NCBI RefSeq assembly: GCF_029227915.1
Contig: NC_079879.1
Location: forward strand, 4,156,001 to 4,220,000
Direction of reading: 5' to 3'
Length of the DNA: 64,000 bases
Source of the DNA: Hydractinia symbiolongicarpus
Lineage: Eukaryota; Cnidaria; Hydrozoa; Anthoathecata; Hydractiniidae
Part shown: positions 12,291 to 24,500 of the stretch, one piece after another
Layout: every line of letters begins with the position of its first letter
Numbering within the stretch: position 1 is the first letter of the stretch
Made by a program: the position numbers and the translations under genes
The notes under the pieces: generated by a model
Told to the model about the DNA's origin: nothing
The model's database searches: none
Seen by the model: the letters and a program-made list of their open reading frames with translations, nothing else

Positions 12291-15273
12291 GCATGTAAAC
12301 AAAAAAAATTGCAAGTTTATTATAAGAAATTGTTTAGCTTTGTACTCTTTTTCAGATAATCTAATGTAACAGTAAGACACCCACTGTTTAAATTATACTG
12401 TAAAGTTTATTCGAATGATAAAATTTTCGACCCATTATTCCATAATTTAACTCACATTAAATGGGTGACAGTTGTATCATGTTAACTTGTGCAACTATAC
12501 ACATAATACATGTATAAATAAATAACCAATACAATTGTTATAACTTTTATGGTTGAGCGTAAATAGAAATATTTGCTTTGGTGTCATCTTTTTATGCAAG
12601 AAAACAGGAGATAATTCATAAAAACAAATTAACTGAACCAAGCTTGCCATCTTTTTCATAGTACAAATATATTACCTGCGTGTATTGTAATTGTGTATGT
12701 TGACATATTCGATGTTTGGCGCCCAGGAATAAGTAGTAATTAGTCAATAGTGGGATGTAGTTAGGTGATAACCGCTTGATAGAACAGTTCATATCATATA
12801 ATATATCAGCTAATGAAAGACTTATTCTCGGACTCTCGGACTACATTAAATGGAAGCAAAAGTAATTTTCTTAAATTTAATCAATAAAAATTTTCTGCGA
12901 AATTTTGATTAGCTGTTTCGCGAAGTTAACTTGTAAATCTACTCATAGTGATATTGCCAGTCAGATACATTTCGCCAACATTTTAAAGAAATCGATAAAA
13001 TTTCTTGATTGGCTATTGGATGTTAAGCAGTATGCCCGAATAAGCGCCTATGTCAATTATTTCAAAGTTAATTTTCCGCCTATCGTGCGTCCTCGGAAGA
13101 AAATTGTAATTTAGCTACGAGTTTAAACGAAATAAGCATAATATTATTGAGCTTGCTGCTCAGTTAAAAAATAAGAGGGTTCTAAAATTTTGTCAGCAGC
13201 CTGTTTACTTTTATTCTGTAAAGCAATTATCAAAAGCTCATTCTTTATTTAATTATCCTATGAACTTGAAGTAATTTAAAATGCACAGGCTCAAATAGAA
13301 CCTGTTCTGTGATACAGTATAATATCTAATCTTGTGCGCTGTTTATTATTTTATTTGACCTGAAGTTACATGACTGTTGTTTTTTTATGAATACAGCATT
13401 TCCAAAAAGGCTTCACATTAAATGTGTAACAGACGTATCTGTTTCCTCATAGTCAATGTGGTCTATTTTATGTACCGTTTGATCCATCATTGTTTAAAAT
13501 TAGTTTTGCAAACTTTATAGAGAAACAGATAAATATCAGCATCTTAAGAGTTTCACTGGATGTGCAACAGCACATCTGTGCTAAGTTTTCCATATTGGTT
13601 CTGCAACATTGTTTAAATGGACCGAGTAGTCAACTTGACCTGCAATGTTAACCTTTTGTTGCTTAAATGAATTTTTCATCTTCCGTGCTTTAAATTGTTT
13701 CCTAGAGTAAGAGAAATTGGTTGCTGGCCTTCGTCCCTCAATAAGCTATAACTCAGATGCAGATCGATAAGTATTAAACCCGGCTTCATTATAACATTGG
13801 TTCAAGAGGTGTACAGCTTTGTCTTGTTTAATTTATTATCTGTCTGTCCCAAATCTTATGCTAGAAGTGCCGTGCATGGTTTAAAGTCGATAACTTGACT
13901 GAAAAAATTATTTAACATTTAAGGGCGTTCAAAATGGTTGCTATGGGCGTTGCTGTGGACTTAAACTGGCGGAATGTCGTGGAAAGGGAGAAATTAAGGT
14001 GTTTTATAAAACACTCTTTTTGTTGAATTCTCTATTCAATTTTATACCCTCTACGAAGTAGAAAAATACTTTTAAAATCTAGAATTTTCTGACGGTGTTT
14101 TTTCATTTAACTAGCGAGTATTTTATGTGTTTTCTACTGTAGTCTTAGATAAAAAAAAAATTGAATTAGGTAAAAACGTTAAAAATACCATTTTTGCTAA
14201 AAAGGAACTGTCTTTCCTGAAGGTTTTGGTAAAAAGATCACAGAATACGCTATAAAAATTGAACTAAATGTTTTCAATCTGTTTAGTAGGTAGCTAGACA
14301 AAGTATAGGTAAATTATAATTTCCCACAGCTCTACGACAACCCAAATGACTGGATAACGTTATATACTTAAAACGCGTTATCTTTAGTTTTTGTTTCTCA
14401 AGATTCGCTTGTGTGTGTGATTGAAACTGTGGACCCAATGCAGAATATCTTATTAGGATGGAAATAGCGTAAAGCAAGGCACAATTAAAGGTAAAACTTG
14501 TATTCAATTTTTGGGTAGTAATAATACCTGGCAAGACAAAAATTATAAAGAATATGGGTGCTGATCTACTTTTTCTTGGGGTAATTTCCGAAGTTACAAG
14601 ACGGAAAAAGACTTTCTTTTTAAAATTAATGACTTTGTGAATCGTAAAGAAAGCTCCCTAAACGTAGGGAAAATGGATGCCACGGGCGTTGCTATGCTGT
14701 AATTTGACGGTTGGTTGGAAGAAAAGCCGAATTGCACCATCAAAACCAGAATTTATCGTGGCAATTATCCGTTGTCATATTCGCAGGTGAATTTAGCTAC
14801 TGTCAAAATCAAATGATCATTGAGGTTTGGCTTTTTTTCTAGTTGAACCCTGTCAAACAAGCTTTTTTAAGTTGGTAGATGTATTTTATAAAAACAAAAT
14901 AAAAACAAAATATTTTGCCAAACTCGGTCCCATTCGTGCATAGGAGCAGGAACTTACTTTAACTTTTCCGAGACTGAAAAGGTGTGAAAAATAAGCACAT
15001 CCAGCTTTAACTCAAATTTTGGACGTTGTTGCAATTTTAAAACCGTCCGTGTAAAAGAAAGGTTAAAGTATGACTTCATGGTTTCACAGAGGAGTCATTG
15101 AGCGTGAAAACCTATGCTAAAGTCAATTCACCTATCAATGGTCTGTCCTAGTTTTAAAACATCAAACTGTTAAAGGATTTGGAATGGTAATCATCAAAGG
15201 TATGTATTTCAACAGGATAGTGGAAATGAATAAATAAATAGAGAGATAAATATTTATGTATTTTTATGTATTT
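12291..15273. other. Unassigned stretch
   Basis: No gene recognised. Two partly similar short blocks (GGGCGTTGCTGTGGACTTAA near 13955; CGGGCGTTGCTATGCTGTAA near 14682) hint at another decayed repeat. Confidence 0.35.
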
Positions 15274-15497
15274 AGCCATGTCTAGTTTTCAATGGCGTTC
15301 TATCTTGCAGACAATGTTTCATTCACAAAAGTTCAGAGAAAATGCCAATCACAGCCTGCCTATCCAGCCATTTTATCAGTGTTCATAATCCGGTCATCAC
15401 AACATAATCAATGCAAGAAAAAAATAATCAAGTCATGTGTACATAATCCGGTCATCCTGTTTATATATAGGCCGGTTTTTGCAATCTGGGCAGAACA
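15274..15497. mobile_element. Element A, copy 3 (left-truncated)
   Basis: Matches the right 220 bp of element A (GCCATGTCTAGTTTT…GCCAATCACAGCCTGCCT…CATAATCCGGTCATC) and ends in the same GCAATCTGGGCAGAACA terminus. The left part is missing. Confidence 0.8.
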
Positions 15498-15984
15498 TGT
15501 TCAACAAGCTGCAAAGTTTTTTAAAGCAAAAAAAAATATTTGGTTGTGTTATGATAATTATTTAACTGGCCTAAACTTCAATTCTATCAACGTTTAAGAT
15601 ATTCTCCTCATTATGTCTGTTTTCCACACGTTAAGATAAAAATATCATCACTTTTTAGCCATGTATAAATCTGAAACAAACCGATTTCAAGATTTTACCT
15701 GCAAACATAGATTTAAAGGCATCATCCTGCTAAAGCCAGCTAGCTGTACAGCCTTATTTATTCTTATTCTTTTAAAGTTTGGTATATTATTTTTTTTTTT
15801 TATGTTGGAGTTGTGGCTCACTAGGTAGCTCTAGCTAAATTAAAAGTAGCCAAATGCAATTTGATCATCTACAACAAAATTCTTAATCGATATTTCTTAT
15901 ACTAAATGCAGTTAGTAGGTAACGACACTTTTCATTACTGTCATGAAAACTTACTTCGCAAAATAAAATTGCTGGAGGATTTTT

Positions 15985-16465
15985 TGAGCTGGACAAGGTA
16001 ACGACGGGCCATTTCCCTTGTTTTTATATAAACCAAAGTTGCAATAAATTTTTTTTGGAAAAGGGCATTATGCCTATAGCTAGACATGTGCAAGACCGTT
16101 AACCTGTACTAAGCGCTCAGCCCGTTGTTAGCGACAGGTTGTTTTCTCTTTTTGTTTAAATTGAAGCTGCGATAAGTTTTTTGGAAAAGAGTATGACACT
16201 TTTGTGGATACGCAACATGGTTTACTTGTACGTAGTAAGCGTTTAACCAAGTGTTAACGGATTTTTGTTATGCAAAACGAAGTTGCGACACAGTTTTTGC
16301 AACACGGTTGACCTGTACTAAGTGCTTAGTCCCGTCTTAACGACGGGCTGTTTCCGTGTTTCTGTTTAGCCGTAGTTGCGATAAAGTTTCTTTCGAAAAA
16401 GAGTATTAAACCTATATGAATGTGCAACATTGTCCACCCGTATTAAGTGCTAAGCCCGAAGTAAA
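15985..16465. repeat. Degenerate tandem repeat, about 4 units
   Basis: Units contain AACGACGGGC(C/T), a T-rich run, an AAGTTGCGAYA block, TTTTGGAAAAG(A/G)G, GCAACATGGTT(G/T)AC-type motifs, then TACTAAGYGCTYAGYCCG. Unit lengths vary from about 90 to 130 bp. Confidence 0.75.
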
Positions 16466-16680
16466 AATTATCCAAAAAATAAAAAAAAAGTTGGCCGACT
16501 TTTTTTGCTATGACAGGGTAGCAAAGAGTTGTAAACTGTGTTTTCATTTCAGCTAAAGTTGTGGGAAGTTTTTTTTTTAAAAATATATTACACTTGAAAC
16601 ACCATAATGTTGTGCGCCTATTTTTTGAAATATATATTACTACGGAAGCACCATAATGTTGTGCGTCTCACTCAATTTAC

Positions 16681-19412
16681 CAACCTCGTCCCCAGGACTT
16701 CTTGTATCTTTTCTGACCCCGGGACGGCGATACGAACATGGCCCTGGAGGAGACTGGTCCGATGTGAAACCTGATTGGCGCGGATATGTCAAATAATTAT
16801 TGCGTCTTACAAAACATTTTGGCGAGGCGGCGAGTCTGTGACCAACAGGAGGAAGCTTTTCGTATTAAAATGGTGGAGGAGGTGTATCAGCAGTATCAAG
16901 TTTTTTCAAAGTGAAAAATTTAATAAAAAGCATTACTAAGCAATGAGAGTATAAAATAAGACATCATAAAGTAATACTGCTTACATGACAATATTTCAAT
17001 AGCTGGGAATGTTTAATAAAGCTAGAAAAGTAGCTAGCTAGCACACTATACCTAGCAAACTATCAAGATAAGAACAAAAGAAAAAATTCAACTTGTTTTC
17101 AAGTGGCCAGGTTTAAGTTGCGGCTTTTTGCAAAGAATGACGTTGCATGAAATTGCCGCCCGTGTCCTTTATAGACAAAATAATTTTGCACAAAATGTCG
17201 AAAATGTTTTTTTTACAAAATAAATTATATCAGGTTGTTATTAGTGTACATGTTTTATTACCTTATATGCTTTGGTTACCATAAAAAATATAAAAAGCCA
17301 GTAGGTTAACCGTCGGAGCCATTTTATCATTGACTGTACATTTACCCGGCCTAATTCAAGAAAATTCAAAGTGTAATAACTTCGGTAAAAAAATAAAATT
17401 ATTGACTTGAAACTTGTTATGGAGTACTTTTAAACCAATCTGATAAAATATAATTTTACACGAGGCATAAAAAATTTACAAAGCCATTTTGAGGAAGAGA
17501 AAAAGGTAGGAAGATTTTCTTAAACTGATTCTTGCTAGGCCTTTTTTAACACGCTATGAAGAAATTTTAGAAAATCGAACTTAATTAAATTTGATTGAGC
17601 GCTCAATCAGGCATATGGTTAAATCCAGGATGTACTGAAGATGGTGATAGATATTTAACAGCTCACCACTGTGATACATTATCTCAAGAGTTTTAATACA
17701 AATTACAAAGCAGTGAACATAAAAAATAACAAAAAAAGTCTAAACCGAGTATATAGTTTATATAGCGTCCCATAACTTCAGTAAAAATTAAAATATTGAC
17801 TTAAGATTTGGTATGATATGGTTTTAGATTGGTTTGATGAAATTGATCCAAAAAATAGTTCTATTATCATCATACTTTCTGAGTTTTAGAATTTAGCCCT
17901 TTTCAGAGACGCCGTTTTGACAGCATATCCATTTTGACCAAGATACAGATTCAGAAAATTTTAAAAGCTATTCTAACCTCAGAAATAGGTCAGATAAGAT
18001 TCAACCTAAAATTATGCCAGTAAACAAAAAATTTAGTTGCAAGGAATATCTCTTTGCTGATATCTTTTTGTGATAGGATGCTCTTATGAGAATACTGAAT
18101 TAATCTTCACGGTTAGCTAGTTTGGAATTTTAAATATTTTTTAAGCAGAATGATAACAATAAATAGATGTATATATCAATTAAAAATCGTTTTTTTTTTT
18201 AACCAGCAGCAGAATTTTGATGAGCTCTAAAAAGTGCGAATTTATGAAACTAATTTTGAAAAAAATAAATAATAAATCCCCAAAATAATTTCTCAAAAAA
18301 TTATTCCCAAAACATTTTTTTCTCAAGGTAGCAATACTTTGCTGTTGGTAAAGTCGTATACCAATTCTTTCTAAACTATTAAGGCAGTGATACATTAAAT
18401 CGAGAAAACAGATCACACGTAGACTTGTCGATTTCAATTTTCAAGCCATCATAATGCTTTTGATAAAATTTTTGGATTATTTGTGTTTTAAACAAAAAAA
18501 ACTTGTTTTTGTATACCTGTGTGTGCAAATTAAATGTGAGCTTGTTAAGTAAAAAATGTCATTATGAAAAGAAAAAGCAGAATTTATCAGTAATGGGTGA
18601 CTTTTTGGAAATGTTAAGGCCACAAAAGTAAAAGAAAAAAATACTTCTGAAGTAAATACTTTTCTGAAGCCTTTTTCACCCAATATAACTGCAAACAGTG
18701 AGTCCACCATAAATGAATTCAGTTTCAGTTAAGTATTGTTTAAATACAGCAAAATCTTTGTCATCATATAAAAGCAGTAATGCAGACACAGATATGAACT
18801 CACGGTAAATGAGAATTCTAAAGTTCAGCCAAAATGAATAAAAAATGTAAATGTTAATATGAGGTTAAATTTCTGCCTAGCTACTTTCAGTCATGCACCT
18901 AGAATGATACGAACATTTGAAAATTATGTAGCCATATTTGCACCTTAGAGAACCAGCGAAGTCCTATGTTCAGATGGGCAAATCATTTACTAATTTCCAA
19001 GTTTCCCCTAGCTACAAGTTTTGCAACCCAGTGCTTGCTAGTCAACCAATTCAGTGAAATACACATAACTAAATTGCTTGAATTTCTTCAAGTAAACAGC
19101 AGCCTAAATAACATTATTGTATATTTATACATTTACACAAAACAATCAAGGGCAATATGCGAGAAGTTTGTGTGTTGCGATGAGAGGAATCAAAACAAAC
19201 TCGCCGCACGTATCTGTGACGGTAAACGCCGATCTCGCTTAGCTCTGCAAGGTTATATATAAAACTTTGGTACATTAAGACAAATCTTATTAAATATCAC
19301 ACACAGAAATACTGTGTATTGGAGGGTCACGTGACGATGCCTTCTCCAGGGCCATGTTCGTATCGCCGTCCCGGGGTCAGAAAAGTTTCAAGATGCTCTT
19401 GGGACGAGGTTG
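16681..19412. mobile_element. Mutator-like non-autonomous transposon (2732 bp, 9-bp TSD)
   Basis: TIRs of about 75 bp, starting CAACCTCGTCCC at both ends, include the identical core TTTTCTGACCCCGGGACGGC (continuing through GATACGAACATGGCCCTGGAG). The direct repeat TCAATTTAC flanks the element at 16672-16680 and 19413-19421. Long TIRs with a 9-bp duplication are typical of Mutator-like elements, although other superfamilies with 8-9 bp duplications cannot be excluded. I see no transposase inside, only AT-rich filler with a weak internal duplication (TAACTTCGGTAAAAA near 17379; TAACTTCAGTAAAAA near 17775). Confidence 0.9.
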
Positions 19413-19431
19413 TCAATTTACGACATACTAT

Positions 19432-19575
19432 ACTAAAGCGCTCCACCTAAATGTGTGGAACAGATTACAATTCTTATTAATTGCTCTCCTGAGCGTTTAA
19501 CGCAGTTACTTGTGGCTTAACCCGGCGTTATTCTGTAGGGCTACTTCCGGCTTCCAACGCCGGACCCCACCTAGT
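19432..19575 (-). repeat. GC-rich repeat D, inverted copy
   Basis: Inverted counterpart of 11100-11231. It begins 11 bases after the Mutator-like element's right target duplication, so that transposon may have inserted beside or into an older repeat. Confidence 0.75.
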
Positions 19576-20690
19576 ATTTCTAAAAATAATTTAAAACAAA
19601 TAAATACAATATAAATGTTTTAAGATATACTAACAAACAGGTCGAAATAAATCAAAAATTGAAACCTCAAAAAATTTAAGCAATTTGTTTGGTTGGCGCC
19701 TGGCAAAGGGCGCTGAAATAGGATTAGATCTCCACGAGCATCTGATTCTGAAGTCTAATCCCCTTGCGTTTTTTACCGCTTTGGGCTACTAATGACCCGC
19801 TAACAGTAACGCGTTGGTTTGTTCTAAACCAATGCGTTACTTTTTGTTTGTTCGTTTATCTCATGCAGTGAAACATTTTGCAAGTTCACGATAATACCAT
19901 GGGATAATACCTTTTATTCAAATGACGGAACAACATTGCAGAAGTTCTGTACAAAACAGGTTACTGGCGAACTCGAAAGGTATGGAAAACAAAATTACAC
20001 GCAAACAAAATCCCAAAATCTTTTAGCCTCGCAGGGCTTTTCATTTCACATAAAATCGCAACATTTATTTCTGTTGCTATGTACACTTTTTGGTAATTTC
20101 TTCACATAAACTATGTGATTAAATTTGGTGATTTCCAAACATTTTACTGCACGTAAGACTTTGGTGTGAGTTTTATGCACTGTTTGCTTTCTTCACAATA
20201 ATTGACCTCCCAAACTTTGGGAATTGCTTTAAGTTGTCTACAACATTGCTAGTTGTAGACGATCTATTTTGCACGTTTGAATTTTTAATTGCATTGTGAA
20301 CGTCTGTTTTCAATGCTATGCTAACACCACTGCCCGCCTTGTAGTTAAAAACATGCATTTCTGTTCCAATCCGAGGCTAAAATATATAATGTTCATTTTT
20401 ATTCGAAAAAGTTATGTGACTTTACAAAAGCAAATAGATTTCAATGTCAAAACCTATTTTCTTTCATCTCGATTATTCGATTTCCATCAATGAGAAAACA
20501 ATCTTGCTCATCTCATTTATCCTGGAGGACGGGTCTTTTATAATTTTATTTACCTCTTTGACTACGTTTTAACAAGAGCCGTGGCTGTTGTGCCAAGTTA
20601 ACGAGAAGCTATTTTATGAATGAATAAATGACCCCTAAATGTCGAATTGGTGCATTGATCGAATTAATTTTCTAGTGTTGATGACGTGCG
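19576..20690. other. Unassigned stretch
   Basis: No gene recognised. A short duplication (AACGCGTTGG… / AATGCGTTAC) surrounds 19808-19841. Confidence 0.35.
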
Positions 20691-20695
20691 ATATT

Positions 20696-20766
20696 ATTCG
20701 CTGTACGAAGTTGGGCTTATCTGTCGTAGCGCGGGGAGAATGACCATCTTCGTACAGCGGCGAATT
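20696..20766. repeat. Small inverted repeat
   Basis: TTCGCTGTACGAAG near 20697 pairs with CTTCGTACAGCGGCGAA near 20750. GTACGAAGTTGG also recurs at about 22774 and 22855, so it is probably a remnant of a repeat family. Confidence 0.6.
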
Positions 20767-20924
20767 TTGCCAAAAAAAGAACTTTCAAAATGACAAGATA
20801 ATAACTCTTTTAAAAATATTTTTTTAAAAAAATGCGTTTTACGATCTTGATGTCTCTTTGGAAAACACCAATGGGACGAACAGGGTAAACTCCAGTCTCC
20901 ATCATACTTATACTTATATAAGTA

Positions 20925-21050
20925 ACTAGTCGGTGGCCCGTGAAAAAATTCACGGGTTCGTCTGTTCTTTTTATACGCATTGCGTGCGTCTCGCTACTTG
21001 CGGTACCATTTTGCGTGACAGACAGACGTATACGGGTCATTTAATATAGA
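20925..21050. repeat. Hairpin repeat C, copy 2
   Basis: ACTAGTCGGTGGCCCGTGAA…TTCACGGGTTCGTCTGT followed by ATTTTGCGTGACAGACAGACG and TATACGGGTCATTTAATATAGACTA. Same layout as the copies at 10966 and 43237. Confidence 0.85.
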
Positions 21051-22725
21051 CTATATAACTTACACTTATAATTTATTTTGCTTTACCAGAAAATAAAGAA
21101 TAATGTTTGTAAAAAATAGTAATTGTTCGTAGATATAAATTTAATCGATGTGATTCAAATTAGGTTGTATCTGGTATGGTATTGACTTTATCTATTTATT
21201 TTAGCGACATTTTGAGTTCTATTCTCTTCTGAATTCTCGTGCAAGACATCTGTAAATTACCCTTGTACCCAGTACCTTTGCATGATGTTACGATACGTTT
21301 TTTTGCAAACATGGCTCTGTTATTTGACCGCCTAAGGGCGGTCATTTTCGGCCGTCACGTGCGAGAATTTGCAGTACGGTCTCGCAAGCAGCTGATCTTC
21401 TATGTTTTCTATTATTTTCAAAAAACCGTATCAAAAACCGTTTCAAAAAACACGGATCGGCAAATTACTGCAATGGTTCAAGTACCACTGTAGTAACAAA
21501 GTTATCGTTGTACCGGCCCTGCACATCCTGGGTCCCCTATCACCCGAGCAATGCCGTTTTTCACAAAATATTTTAAGCACAGGTTTTAAAATTTATGCTA
21601 TTGCAAAGAAATATTTTAATGTGCATTTAACACATTGGAATTCTCTCCTTTTTTATTGCCACTGCTCTTCTTATAGTTACAATAACATTTTAAAGCTCGC
21701 TGCGTAATAATGCTATTTTGGCATGTCCGTGTCCCCAGGGTCATTTGAGCCCTAAAAAGGAAAAATGTTCTGAAGACGTGGTATTTGGAGTACTTTATCG
21801 CCAAATTTTATTTTAATCTTCTAAATTCTTTAAATTTCTTGGGCGTACATTTTCTTTAAGCAATAATCTATTGTTGTCTTTCATGCCAGTTCTTTCCCGA
21901 ACCTTTTTACTTTCTGTTTAGCTATCTATCATCTTTCACTTCATTTTGGATGTTCAAGACAGCGCAAGTATGATTATACATTTTACACTAAGGGGTGGTA
22001 TATAGAAAAATTACCTATAAGAATTCCGCCTTATTTAGTGGCTACCCGAGCAACTTCTGATTATTTTTAACCTTTTAATTATTTTCGAGTGTACATTTTT
22101 AAAGTGTTATTTGAACTTTTTGACGCGCTTTAATGTTTTAGTACAATGAAAAATAAAAAAAGCTACATGCAAAAAAAGGTTTCAAGAATGGTATGAAGTT
22201 GAAAGGACTAAACGGAATTCTGCAATAGTGGCGGAAAGAAACTTATAACACAATGGTGGATTTTTATGTGGAAGAATAGACAACGTCCCACGAGCTATGA
22301 AACGAAAAATGCGAGAAAAAAATTCCAAGTGATGAGCTATTCTACACTTAGTATATCAGATATTTTGTGCGCCCCATTTTCTAATGTGAGAATATTTTCA
22401 TACACATATATGATTTTATAGTGTTCTTAATGGGCCCAAGTAAAAGAAAATTGTCGGATTGTCGGACGATGAATTTGAAAAAACATGTGCGAAAGAACTT
22501 CGACAAAATGTTGTGGACGAGAAAGTAAGAAACGCTGAAATGATGCGTAGAAAGCAGAGTAATGGAAACCGAATTAAATTTGTTAATTTTCTGGAATGGG
22601 ATAATTTCTCTGTAACAGTTTCAAAGTGTGATTGCGAGCAAATAAGGTGGTAACCAACCAACATACAAACTTCTCTGTAAAGTACTCTTCAAGGTTGTTA
22701 CACGGCATCCACATGCAGTTATACC
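21051..22725. other. Unassigned stretch
   Basis: No gene recognised. Contains a 7-bp GC hairpin (GACCGCC-TAAG-GGCGGTC, 21329-21346). Confidence 0.35.
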
Positions 22726-22742
22726 ATATAGGGGAAGTGAAG

Positions 22743-22876
22743 AAGGCTCCAGCTCGTACACAGTTATTGAAGTTGTACGAAGTTGGTATGGATCAGCAAA
22801 ATACAATATGAATGAGAAGTGGGTAGGCTCAACCTCGTACGCAGATTAAAGTTGTACGAAGTTGGTGTGGATCAGG
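22743..22876. repeat. ~50-bp direct repeat, two copies
   Basis: GGCTCCAGCTCGTACACAG…GAAGTTGTACGAAGTTGGTATGGATCAG and GGCTCAACCTCGTACGCAG…AAGTTGTACGAAGTTGGTGTGGATCAG lie about 80 bp apart. Confidence 0.8.
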
Positions 22877-23449
22877 GCTAGGTATTTTTTTACGATTTGA
22901 TCAAAGTATATTAACTAAGTAAGTTTTTGCAATATAACATTAAACGGATGTAGACGTTACACGTTACATGTGGAAAGATAACAAAAAGCATTGAAAGTTG
23001 ACATTACAATAACGCCAATAACTAAGATATCGATTTAACGGTTCAATTTTCACGGATAACTGCCAACTCATTTGTGTTTGACACGTCGCGGTCGCACATA
23101 CTACGGGCAGAATAACTTCTGGAACCACGCAGACATAAAAATGCCCAAAGCACCTAAGCAAACAAAATTTTGCGTCTTAGCCACGCTACAACTTCTCCCC
23201 TTGTTTCATCTCTTTTTTACGCGATCATGTTGGCTAGTCTGAGTATAAAAACACTTGTTTCTCGACTCATACCACCGTTGATGATGAATATTAACGGTGT
23301 AAATGTCCCGGGTTGACCATCTATGATGCGTCTATATTGTACGATCTTTTTTTTCTCTTTTTCTTGAGAAGCAAATAATGATGACATTGTTTGGCGTCGA
23401 TAGCTTGGAGCGATAAGATTAAAAATCCTTTCATCTAAGAATGCACTCT

Positions 23450-24500
23450 GTTAAAAACTTCTTACACTAATATCTGCTATTGCTTCAGCGTCTGTAACTG
23501 CAGAACGTGAAAAAAAATTTGTTTTAGTAATCAGGAGAATCAGAGGAGGTTTACACAGTATATCTCTGCATACCTCCTGCAATAAGGTAGCCATTAAATC
23601 ACTTAACTCGTTGTGACGAATATTTGGGAAACCACAAACATGACATGACAATGCACGCTCAGTCGAATTTTATTTGCCACACGCACAAATTGGTGACAAT
23701 CCTTTAATACTTCATCCATAACGTAAACAGGGTCTCCCATTTTTACCAAAAGGGTCAAAAATACTCTCACTTCGTGGTTACATTTCCTTCTATCACATAA
23801 GGCTAGAATCAATTTTGTGCGAATTACATCTTCTACTGGTTGCAACATCTCCGAAATACCAGGTATTGTTCGAATATAATAGTTTATGCCTGTATCCAGA
23901 TAGAAAGGCAGAATAAGCAGCTTGAGGTTGAACTTCTGCATTTGCTGATAACCGCAATATTTCGTTACCCATGTATTGATCAAATGTTCTAAGTAACGTT
24001 TCTTGTATTCAAGCCAACCAATTGAGGCTCCAAGATGTTTTTTTCTGTCTTAAGAAGATATGTTGATGTTAAAGTTTCTAAATACTTCACCAGCCAGCTC
24101 CTGCTTGTCAGCTTTAACTATCAGCCATGATTTGGACGCTTCTATATAGTAGCCAATTAACGGGTCATTTTTTGGATAATCATTAGCCACCAATTTCCGA
24201 GGCGCTCTAGCTCGCCCCCAACACTGATGTCATGTTTTATCCCGTGTATCATCAACATTTGTAGCAGGCGTCGAATACCAAGTGCATCTATTGCCATCGC
24301 TGTAGGATTACCCTTAGTTGTTGCCTCACAAGATGATATCTCTACTCCACCTGTAACAAATAATCTCGCTGGAGTCTGTTAGCAGTCAGTAACGTAAATA
24401 GCTAGTTTTGGAAAAATAATGTTTAGATTGTGCAATAAAACTCTTCTGTTCAAACTATTAAAAAGAGATTGATGCGTCTACTAAAAGCCCATCATCATTT
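23450..24500 (-). pseudogene. Decayed retrotransposon reverse transcriptase polyprotein
   Basis: Reading leftward from about 24500, broken frames give: an RT palm-like block (DGLLVDASISF, then SLNRRVLLHNL, 24480-24420); a catalytic-loop equivalent (CEATTKGNPTAMAIDALGI, about 24330), where related proteins have Q-G-D-P; YYIEASKSWLIVKADKQE (about 24150); GWLEYKKRYLEHLINTWV (about 24010); VEDVIRTKLILALCDRR and FLTLLVKMG (about 23850-23750); and a C-terminal GFPNIRHNELSDLMATLL block (23640-23580). This arrangement matches a polyprotein family common in cnidarian and sponge genomes. I cannot place it in a named clade. The RHNE…AIADISV tail could be an endonuclease-like domain (inference). Stops and frameshifts make it non-functional. 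Confidence 0.75.

Noticed and set aside
16000-16465. CRISPR-like array
   Set aside because: Units are long, degenerate and lack constant repeats with unique spacers; the DNA is also eukaryotic.
22459-22653. 64-codon ORF with charged helical composition
   Set aside because: No splice partners, no homology I recognise, and its neighbourhood is repeat debris.
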